Shown here piece by piece: positions 13,201-25,200 of a DNA stretch of 64,000 nucleotides. Made by a program: the position numbers and the translations under genes. Position 1 is the first letter of the stretch. Each line of letters begins with the position of its first letter. The notes beneath the pieces were generated by a model, which was not told the origin of the DNA, searched no databases, and saw nothing but the letters and a program-made list of their open reading frames with translations. Origin of the DNA: Siphonodentalium dalli (lineage: Eukaryota > Mollusca > Scaphopoda > Gadilida > Siphonodentaliidae); NCBI GenBank assembly GCA_032622095.1, contig CP136063.1, forward strand, positions 265,725,426 through 265,789,425. Reading direction: 5' to 3'.

Positions 13201-16200
13201 TCAATAAATAAAATAATAAATAGATTAATTAAACATTGAAGATATAAATGTAATACATTAAATAAATTACGGGGAATTACAACCCTCTCAAAGTTTAAAA
13301 CAGTGTAAACACAACGAGTATTAGAATAAATAATATGGTGCTACATTTCCCACATTTGGTGGACTTCGGCGAAATTAAGATATATACTAAGCGAACAGAG
13401 CAATATACTGCTCTTGTTAAGCACACAAAAAATCAAACAAAATTTGTATAAATTTTTAACCTTAAGTTTGAAAAGTCCAACTAAAACGGAAGAACTATAT
13501 TTCGAAACTGTGTGATTCGGTTCTCCGATTATTTTATCAACACAAAAGTCAAAATGCATGGATGAAAATCACACGGATGGAAAGTCAGACACAAGAGTTC
13601 TAACTTGCTCCAATTTTGACAAGTTGCTTGCGAAAATTGTCAACAAAACTACCGTTCTGATCCTCCATTATGTCATTAAGTTTTTAGTGCGGGAATTGTT
13701 CTGAAAGCACATAGAAAACTGGACTTTCGGGCGATCGGTTTTCACCATTTTTGTTCGGAAAACCCGCGCTATATATAGAAACGGAAAGTAGAATTCTCAG
13801 AACAAACAGCGGATTATGCCGAACTTATTCGGACCACTTCGGCTTTCGGTTAAAACGTAAACAAACAGAGAAACAAATCGATGTTTATGGCAATCAACCG
13901 GAATATTCTATGTGTAATTTAACATTAAAGTTAGATTATTATACACCATTGTGACCATAAGATGTAAGCCTTTCCGATGTATATAGCATCATGTATTGAT
14001 TTGCTAGGTAAATCGAGTAAAATACACCACAGATTCCCGCCACAGATCGTGGGCGTAAGTCGTGTGGTAGGATTGGTATGCAAGCGGGCTTGGACTAAAC
14101 GCCAGCATCGCCATCCCAATATCTTAGCTGGTTTTAGTACAAGAAGACTTGGACTAATTATTAACATGGGGTAATTCCTATGAAACTAGACATATTATTA
14201 ACATGGGGTCATTCCCATGCAACTAGACATATTATTAACATGGGGTCATTCCCATGGAACTAGACATATTATTAACATGGGGTCATTCCCATGGAACTAG
14301 ACATATTATTAACATGGGGTCATTCCCATGGAACTAGACATATTATTAACATGGGGTCATTCCCATGGAACTAGACATATTATTAACATGGGGTCATTCC
14401 CATGGAACTAGACATATTATTAACATGGGGTCATTCCCATGGAACTAGACATATTATTAACATGGGGTCATTCCCATGGAACTAGACATATTATTAACAT
14501 GGGGTCATTCCCATGGAACTAGACATATTATTAACATGGGGTAATTCCTATGAAACTAGACATATTATTAACATGGGGTAATTCCTATGAAACTAGACAT
14601 ATTATTAACATGGGGTCATTCCCATGCAACTAGACATATTATTAACATGGGGTCATTCCCATGCAACTAGACATATTATTAACATGGGGTCATTCCCATG
14701 GAACTAGACATATTATTAACATGGGGTCATTCCCATGGAACTACACATATTATTAACATGGGGTCATTCCCATGGAACTAGACATATTATTAACATGGGG
14801 TCATTCCCATGCAACTAGACATATTATTAACATGGGGTCATTCCTATGGAACTAGACATATTATTAACATGGGGTCATTCCCATGCAACTAGACATATTT
14901 TTAACATGGGGTCATTCCCATGGAACTAGACATATTATTAACATGGGGTCATTCCCATGGAACTAGACATATTATTAACATGGGGTCATTCCCATGGAAC
15001 TAGACATATTATTAACATGGGGTCATTCCCATGCAACTAGACATATTATTAACATGGGGTCATTCCTATGGAACTAGACATATTATTAACATGGGGTCAT
15101 TCCCATGCAACTAGACATATTTTTAACATGGGGTCATTCCCATGGAACTAGACATATTATTAACATGGGGTCATTCCTATGGAACTAGACATATTATTAA
15201 CATGGGGTCATTCCCATGCAACTAGACATATTTTTAACATGGGGTCATTCCCATGGAACTAGACATATTATTAACATGGGGTCATTCCCATGGAACTAGA
15301 CATATTATTAACATGGGGTCATTCCCATGGAACTAGACATATTATTAACATGGGGTCATTCCCATGCAACTAGACATATTATTAACATGGGGTCATTCCC
15401 ATGGAACTAGACATATTATTAACATGGGGTCATTCCCATGCAACTAGACATATTATTAACATGGGGTCATTCCCATGCAACTAGACATATTATTAACATG
15501 GGGTCATTCCTATGGAACTAGACATATTATTTCATCACAAAACAAACATGGTACTAATTTAGGACGACACTGTTTTTTAAAATCATTTTTGTGAAATGTG
15601 ACATTTTAACAAATACATAGAATAGTGACATCCACATTCAAGTATTATAGCTGAATATAGGTATAATAGTTAAATTTTGGATGTACATGATCTGATAACA
15701 GAATACTAGTTGGACTCTGAAGTTTATTACACGCTTGTTCCTAGAAGTACAGTGTTATTGCTGTTCCATATTTACAAATCCATATGGAACGTACGTTCCG
15801 TACGCATCTCGTTGACGTAAAATGACGTACATGACGTTCGCCTCAACCATGAAACTGGAACTATTTAAATAAAAGAATCATCACACATGACAATCACGCC
15901 CTGTATGAGCCTAAATAAACCTTCTAATCCTGTATTTTTAATGCACAGATTCTAGGATGCGAAGCGTGTAATAAACACAGAACGACACGATGTGTAAATG
16001 GGTTTGTCGATACGGCACTCATGCTGTCGCAGAAGTATAGAACTCGAGGCGCTTCGTTCTATCCTTCCGCGACAGCATGAGTGCCGTATCGACAAACCCA
16101 TTTACACATTGTGTCGTTCTTTGTATTTATAAAATTAGTTTTTATGTGTACCCATACCATGTATGGTACACATAATGCTGACGTCCGGATCAACCATCCG

Positions 16201-19200
16201 TCGTTCGTCCGTCCGTCTGTCCGTCTGTCCGTCTGTCCGTCCGTCCGTCTGTCCGTAGACATTTGCTATCCGATTCGATTACTGGAGTATCTTTTATCGG
16301 ATCATGTTCAAATTTTATGTGCATGTTTACAATGACACACCCCTCACCTGTATAGTTTTTGGTATCGATCGGTTGATCGGTTTAGAAATTATTAACACTT
16401 TGCATCCACACATGGGCATGTGCTATCCGATGCAATAACCCAAGTGTTTTTTGTCCGATTGTGTTCATATTTAAAATGTAGGTTTATGATGACACACCCC
16501 TCACCTGTATAGTTTTTGGTATCGATCAGTTGATCGATTTAGAAAATAATTAACCCCACTCACAAATTCTATCTGATGCATCTAAGTCAAACAATTTGCT
16601 TATGATCTGCCTCATATTTCTTACCTAGGTCTTTGTTAGCACGTTCTTTATCTGTATCGATTTTGGTATCGTTTTGTTAACCCTTTTCACTCTTATGTTT
16701 ACTTAGTACTCATGCAAGCTGCTATGACTCAAAACATTTTTCATCTGATCTACACCAAAATTGGTACATGTGGTCCTCACCCCGAAATACAGATCAGGTT
16801 CGAATTTGAGTTTGATCCGGTATATTTTAACAGAGTTATGGCCCTTTATAATTCAAGTAATTTACTACCTATTGTATATGCCCTGTGAGAATTTAAGACA
16901 AACAACTTTACACAGTAATCTTCTGCATTATTGGAATCAGAAAATGACACTGGATACTCTTTGCCAAACCACTGCTGCTCCCAGAGGCTGACAGTGATTG
17001 ATGATAATTTACTCCAGTTTGTGTGCAATAGTAATTTAACCCAACCTGTTGAAACATGTTCGTGGCATTAATACAAATAGTCCATTGTCCATCTGAAGGA
17101 TGTTCTGGAGCATGGCTGTTTAGAGAATTGTTGTTTACAGAGACACTGTTGTCTTATCTTGAGAAAAAAATTAATCCACACATTAGTTCCATCATATGAT
17201 GTCATTGGAAATGATTAACCCTCTCCACACATTATATGTTCATTCTCCTATTCTATGTCCAGGTTGATTGTGATCCACTTTTCACTTGCATGTATTTCAT
17301 GATTAAAATTAACCTATTCCATAGACACATGATATCTGATAGGCAGATTTTAAATTATCTCTTTCGCCTTGGGCCAGGTTCACTAAGAATTTCTATAAGC
17401 CACCAATTGAATATTCATCATTTGAGGAAATATCTTGGTTTGAAATTCCCTCTATTGCATTTGGGCTGCAGGATAATAATAATGGTTCTGGTATTCTTGA
17501 ATATTTCTGCTGTTACAGACATTGTATCTTTCCAATGATCAGCTTAGAATAAAATTAACCATAGGTACATGTATACTGTACGCAATCCAATGTTATGACT
17601 CTAATATTTTCAATTTGACCCTTCTCATATCTCTCCTTTAGTTATCTGATAATTCTGTGTTAAAATATTTTATATCCAACCATTATCAATCATATTTAAT
17701 ATCAAGGTCTATACCAGACCTGTTAAGTTTTGAAAATGTCAATCCGTGAGATTTTTGCGGGAGGTATGCCCAAATATGTTCATGTTCCAAAAAAAAATTT
17801 ATGATGAAGATTGCATAATTTTTATGAGTTTCTATTTTATAAATATATAGACCAATATAAAATGGCAATGAATGTCCTGTTGGTAATTGTAATAGAGCTG
17901 CTATGTTTCAACTTAGAATTTATGCATGCTGCCATAACTCAAAAAGAAATTATCTGACCATAACCAAATTTGGTATGTGGGTTTGATTCGATATTTTTTA
18001 ATGGAGTTATGGCCCTTTGACATAGAATTCATGAATGCTTCGATAATTCAACAAGTTTTCAACTGATAGGAACCAAATTTTGTATGTGAGTTTCTCAACT
18101 CAAAATACAGATCGAGTTCGAATATGGGTTTGATCCGGTACTATTTACTGGAGTTATGGCCCTTTGATTATTTTATTCATCGCTAAAATATATCAAAGAT
18201 ACACAGGTGGCACTGTCTAGATAATATCTAATAAATCAGTTTCACAATGCTATGGAGACAAGAGATACTATCCAGTTACAATGCCATGAAGTTCTCTCTC
18301 TCTTGTACTGGTATTGAGTTAATTAACTGCTAGGAGTTGTGTTGGCTATATCAGATATACTTTATACTCTATAAGTATCTCTGGCCATATCATAGGTGGA
18401 ATGTTTATATTTTATATTCATGGTTATTTAAATTTCACCTTAAAGGCATAATCTGGTTTCATTGTTTAAAAGCATTACCATTGGAATTTTGTTGGTTGCA
18501 TGGGAAGACAACTTTGGTTTTCAAACTTTAAAAAACGAGAGCTCTGTATCAGTCTATGGGAACAAAATAATTGTTCATAACACTCTTAGAACTGTAGGTC
18601 TAGTTTGTTTTATCTATATATTAATCAAAAGCTTTTTCGACATTGATTTCAATTGTTTACAAATGTGAATTGAAATATTAAAGGGGCACACCAGTTTGAT
18701 GTATTTTTCCTGTACTCTGCATGAGATAAAACTGTTTATGTGTACCTATACCATAGTATGGTACACATAGTGTCAATGTCCAGATTGACCACTCGTCTGT
18801 CCGTCCGTCTCTATCTGTCTGTCTGTCAGTTCTTAGACACTTTAGGCATAATGTGATATCTCTAACATTTTCTATTTGATCGGAACCAAATTTTGTGTAT
18901 AGGTTTCTCATCCCAAAATACAGTTCGAGTGAATATGAGTTCGATCCGATTTATCTTAAAGCAGTTATGACCCTTCTTTCTTTTTTTTAAATTTAAAATT
19001 TTGATTTTTCATATTTGTTTAGATTGAATTTCCTCGCTCGATTTAACATAAAAAATATTTAAAAACTTTTATAATAATAAAAAAAATTATTGAGTTAAAA
19101 AAAAAAAATAGTTGCATGTAATATAATGATATCAATAAATTGCCATGTGAACATCCAATATCCAGAGCACATGCGAATACCTTTAATAGATGTCATTCCA

Positions 19201-22200
19201 AGTGAAATCTGTTATTAATTGAGTGGTGACATATGTTACATAGCTCTAGGGGGTGGTTGTATGAAGGTAAAGATGAACCTGCTGGCTGGATAATTGTTTG
19301 TCCTATCTGTCAAATTGATTAATGGCTAAACAATTGGATCTCACAATGAGAGGTCATTGGTTGAATAGGGACAGAGTTATGAGATTTAAAACGACTCCTC
19401 CCCACCCCAATTACCTTAACCTCTTCTTAAGACAAATAATTTGAGCTTTTGATTTTAAGTTAGGTACTGATATGTGTATCACTGTGATCATATCTTTGAC
19501 CAATTATCAGTTATAGCTAATCGGTATCGCCAAGGTATGGGTTAAACATCTGCCGATCGTGATCGGCCTCTCGTTGTAACATTCTAGGAATGCAGTAGAA
19601 TTTCAGCCTGACAGTGCTACTCAAAAATATCATGACTGGCTTTCATCTTTCTTCTAATATGTTAATTCATCGTATGACTATTTGATTCTCAGCTCTGAAA
19701 AAGAAACAAGCAAAATATATATATATGACAGCATGGGCTCGACAGAACCACTGAAGATAATAGATAAACTCCACTATAAGCCAGTGATGATTATCACTGT
19801 AAGTATACTAATCTCTTTGAATATCTCAGCTTTTATCAGTTTGCATTGGTGTTCATTTTGAAACACTGGAATATCGCATGTACCGGTAAGAATCGTCAAT
19901 TTTGATGTTATATTTCAATCATACACTAATTGTAAATTAAGCTCAGGTAGGCAATGCTGACCATAAACAGTTAGTTGATACCAGTCACAATCCATATCAA
20001 GTTTAACAAATGTTTGAACATACAGTAATGCCCTAAGTAATCGACCCCATAACCACAGCAGAATTATGGGTAACTTTTCAGGATTTAGTCGGAAATATGT
20101 CTTGTTGCCATTCATCGGAAAGCTCTTGGGGATAACTTTCCGATGAATGGCAACAAGACATATTTCCGACTAAATCCTGAAAGTTACCCATAATTCTTCT
20201 GTGGTTATGGAGTCGATTACTTAGAGCATTACTGTAGTTACCAATTACAACAGTCTGTTCAATCTCAATTCCGCACTTGTTTTTATAAAAAAATATACCA
20301 CAATTATTTTGTACCAATTAAAAATATCGCTGACAAATTGAAAGCGGATAAAAAGGCTGCACACACAGGGTTTCGGGACCATGTACGCGGGCCTGAGAAA
20401 CAGGAAAATAATAACGGCCTAAATACATGTTCTTATTTCCAGTATTGTATTGAATAAATTCTGAATATATGCATGTGTGTAGTGTTTGAAATGGGGGTTT
20501 CTGGCAAGAAAATAGTTTTATTCTTGAACATTACTACATTTTAAATAATGATTAAATATGAAATAAAATTAAATTGAGGTAAATTAATATAGATTAGGCT
20601 CTTTACTCTTGGGTGCCAAATAAACGTACATGTTAAATTTGAGTTAAAATTCCCGCCTGTACGATCGTTATTTGGCCCTGTACGTTTATTAAATTTGGCG
20701 GTCGAAATATGTCAACCAATCTTTTTTTTATACAGGGATGATTGGTGATTATTAAGGCTGAAAAAAAATCGGTTATGGGTCTCCCTTCCTACTAGTAGTA
20801 TTAGTGGGTGATTTTTGTATATGTTTTAAAGTATCTCGCAAAACATACTACTAGTAGTATATATATCCTTGGATCCCAAATTGTATTTAGTATTAGTACT
20901 AGTACTTACTAGTAAGGATAATATTGCTGAATATACAATCCATTTCTCAAAATGGATTACAATGTAGTAATAACATATAAATTAGTACTAGTACAATAAT
21001 AGGATGAGCTATGGTGGATTTTAAATGAGTATTTCAATAGATTTGGGGATATTTCCACCCTGTATGTTTATTCCGCCCTGTATGTTTATTAAAAAATTGG
21101 GAATATTCCGCCCTGTATGTTTATTCCGCCCTGTATGTTTATTAGGCATATATATTTTAACTCTTCCATGACTGGAGCTTCCTGAAATAACTTGATAACC
21201 CTGTGTCAATGTATTCTCTTATATATGCGAGACTCGCATATTTAAGAGAATACATTCACCTGACAATATTTACCTTGACCTAGTAAGCCAGTGCTTTATC
21301 TTATATAGGTGAGGCTCCCTATGGGAGACTCGCATATGTAAGAGAATGCACTGGCACAGGATCTTTAATGCTGCACCAGCACAGCTCCTGTCATGAACAC
21401 AGTTAAACAAACAAAACTGCTGGTTAATATTGAAACAAACAAGTAGACTCATATTTATAGACCAATGCTGTAATGGAACAAGGGCAAGGTATTATGCGAT
21501 TTCAGGTATATGAATATTTGGTTAATTGCATAAGAAAAGCCATGCACCAACGCTAAGCGAAATTGTCTATACAGTAATGCTCTAATTAATCGACTCCTTA
21601 AACACAGCAGAATTATGGGTAACTTTTCAGGATTTAGTCGGAAATATGGCTTGTTGCCATTCATCGGAAAGCTCTCCCCGAGAGCTTTCCGATGAATGCA
21701 ACAAGCCATATTTCCGACTAAATCCTGAAAAGTTATCCATAAATCTGCTGTGTTTAAGGAGTCGATTAATTAGAGCATTGCGATACCTCTTTCCAGTACA
21801 ACCCAGTGTATGATGTGTGTTTATCTGCTGATCAAAGTGGGATGATTGAGTACTGGACCGGTCCTAAAACCGACTACAAGTTCCCGAAGTATGTTGACTG
21901 GGAGTACAAAACAGACACAGATCTCTATGAGTTTGTGAAGGTTTGTTTTATATTAGTACCATCTGGCCACGTGATCATGAACAATTATGAAATAACTATT
22001 TTAAGATAGAATTTGTCTTTTATCCAAGACTGGATATAGTGTGTCTGATATTTGCAGAGGGTGATTTTTTAGTGATGCTACCCCAGGCTAGCATCACCAA
22101 ATTCACCCTCTGGGACCTCATTCTGCTTAGGCCTCATATTCTTAATTTGCAGAAGATAAAATGCATAACCGAGGTGACTAGTGGGTGAACATCACCAATT

Positions 22201-25200
22201 TCAACTGGGGAACTTCAATCTGATCCAAGGTCTCCCATTGTAGTTGAGGTCCAAGCAGAATGAGGTTCCCAGAGGGTGAATTTGGTGATACTAGCCCACA
22301 GTACATGATTTCATCACTAAATTCACCCTCTGGGAACCTCTGGTCAGATACATTATATCCAGGCTTGCCTTGTATCAAGTAACTTTTCTACGTATGACAG
22401 AATATATGGCTGAATCTAAAATATAAATATACAATGTCATTACTAAAACATCTCAATAACGGCAGGAGGCTGTTATTATTATGTTTTTCCCTGATATTGT
22501 GAATGTATCTCATAATTGATATCTTGAGTGTTTTCAATTGGTTAATTCCACCAAACATTCTATATTCCAGAACTTACTCAAATTCTGACATAGGCTAAAC
22601 ATTACTTCAATTACCCTTTGCACATTGACTACAGAGCACACATGAGCTAATGACTAGATGATCTGAACATCGCGATGGTCTCAATCCATAATTTGCATTT
22701 GGCATACCACATTATAGCTATCACTTGAATGTGCGTTTTTTGCCCAAAACTATGTTTTACATCCACTTCCACATCTTGTACCTCAGGGTTAAACTGTAGG
22801 GTCCGTAGAACCTAGGATAGGATGGTGGTATGCAGATTTTGAAATTCCGTGTCAAAAAAACACACTATTTCCTTGCACACCAGAGAATAATGCTGGGCGG
22901 TTGTATTGGGCTATAAAATTACCGCCGTAATTTATCATCTACTAGTATGAACAGAAGATAACCCTGGACACGATATATGTCATGGTAATATCAGTTCAAT
23001 CTAATCCTGAATGCGGAATTACTTTTTATGAAATTATCAACAGGACTATTTTATCAAAGTTAATATTCGCAGCACACGATTATGCATTCCCAATTAAATT
23101 CATAATTTCTGACAGAAATATATGGATGGATTAACAGATGATTGATTTATTGTACAGTAGTATATACCAGGCGATAGCCCGAAATATCTCAAATTCATAA
23201 TCAACCTTGCCTGCGTACATGTACATGCCACAGGTTTTTATGCAACCTGTCGGCCACATGAACTTTCCTGCCAAAACCATACTTTCAATAAAAAAAATTG
23301 TATTTGCCATTGTACCCTAACCCCTGATATTTTTTTATTTGTCGTTTCCCTAATTTTAAGGAATAACTCTTTGAAACTGTTTGAGACGAAATTAAAAAAT
23401 GTTTGTGGCATTGGTGACCAATGATCTGAAACAAATACACAATCGTATCTGTACAAAACAACTCTTTTATTTTGATTTACATTCCCTCTATTGTTTTTGG
23501 CATAAAAAACCGGGTCTGTTTTACTGACCCCTGCCATGGCCTAAACCACCTTTGTCTAGGGGATGATGTTCATAAGCGTCAAAAGACATCACAGACTCTT
23601 GAGGCACCATCCTCCAGGCGAATCCTGTAACTTTTGTCTGTATCATTTCCGGTATACACTTACACTCATTAACAGCTGTTTTCTTCAGGGAAGATGGGTT
23701 CCCATAAGTTTCATTTCCCGATCCCCTGTGCATCCAAGCCTTGAAATAGGGTGTCTGTCATTTGCAGAATGAGGTCCCCAGAGGGTGAATTTAGTGATGC
23801 TACCCCGCATAGCAGGCTAGCATCACCAAATTCACCCTCTGGGGACCTCATTCTGCTGAGGTGTAAGCAAACGACAGACACCCTATTTCAAGGCTTGTGT
23901 GCATCCACACTGTTGTATGTTCCATGTCTTGCGTAATGTTGTTTTATTTTGGTCACAATAATTATGTTCAATCAGGCTAAACATTGACATTTGTTCTCTT
24001 TTTTTTAGCTTTTTTTTTATTTGGTGATATAATTTAAGCATGTCGGCATAAGAAAGATGTATAACAACAAGTTTGTATATTAGCTGCACATTGAAGGAAT
24101 ATGTTTATAAATGAGCTGCACATTGAAGGAATATGTTTATAAATGAGCTGCACATTGAAGGAATATGTTTATACATGAGCTGCACATTGAAGGAATATGT
24201 TTATAAATGAGCTGCACATTGAAGGAATATGTTTCTCATTTCAGTGTAAATCTCTACCATTATGTTTGCGAATCTCACCAAATGGAAAACAGATTGCCAC
24301 TCTGGGAAGTGATAGGAAGGTGAGATTAGTTATAAAACAGATTGCCACTCTGGGAAGTGATAGGAAGGTGAGATTAGTTATAAAACAGATTGCCACTCTG
24401 GGAAGTGATAGGAAGGTGAGATTAGTTATAAAACAGATTGCCACTCTGGGAAGTGATAGGAAGGTGAGATTAGTTATAAAACAGATTGCCACTCTGGGAA
24501 GTGATAGGAAGGTGAGATTAGTTATAAAACAGATTGCCACTCTGGGAAGTGATAGGAAGGTGAGATTAGTTATAAAACAGATTGCCACTCTGGGAAGTGA
24601 TAGGAAGGTGAGATTAGTTATAAAACAGATTGCCACTCTGGGAAGTGATAGGAAGGTGAGATTAGTTATAAAACAGATTGCCACTTTGGGAAGTGATAGG
24701 AAGGTGAGATTAGTTATAAAACAGATTGCCACTCTGGGAAGTGATAGGAAGGTGAGATTAGTTATAAAACAGATTGCCACTCTGGGAAGTGATAGGAAGG
24801 TGAGATTAGTTATAAAACAGATTGCCACTCTGGGAAGTGATAGGAAGGTGAGATTAGTTATAAAACAGATTGCCACTCTGGGAAGTGATAGGAAGGTGAG
24901 ATTAGTTATAAAACAGATTGCCACTCTGGGAAGTGATAGGAAGGTGAGATTAGTTATAAAACAGATTGCCACTTTGGGAAGTGATAGGAAGGTGAGATTA
25001 GTTATAAAACAGATTGCCACTCTGGGAAGTGATAGGAAGGTGAGATTAGTTATAAAACAGATTGCCACTTTGGGAAGTGATAGGAAGGTGAGATTAGTTA
25101 TAAAACAGATTGCCACTCTGGGAAGTGATAGGAAGGTGAGATTAGTTATAAAACAGATTGCCACTCTGGGAAGTGATAGGAAGGTGAGATTAGTTATATA

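Noticed and set aside
9801-15530. Possible CRISPR-like array
   Set aside because: The repeat is contiguous, with no unique spacers; this is a minisatellite in a eukaryotic intron.
16059-16335. Arginine/threonine-rich frames with RRTDGRTD-type repeats
   Set aside because: Translation of the CCGT/CTGT microsatellite within a dispersed repeat.
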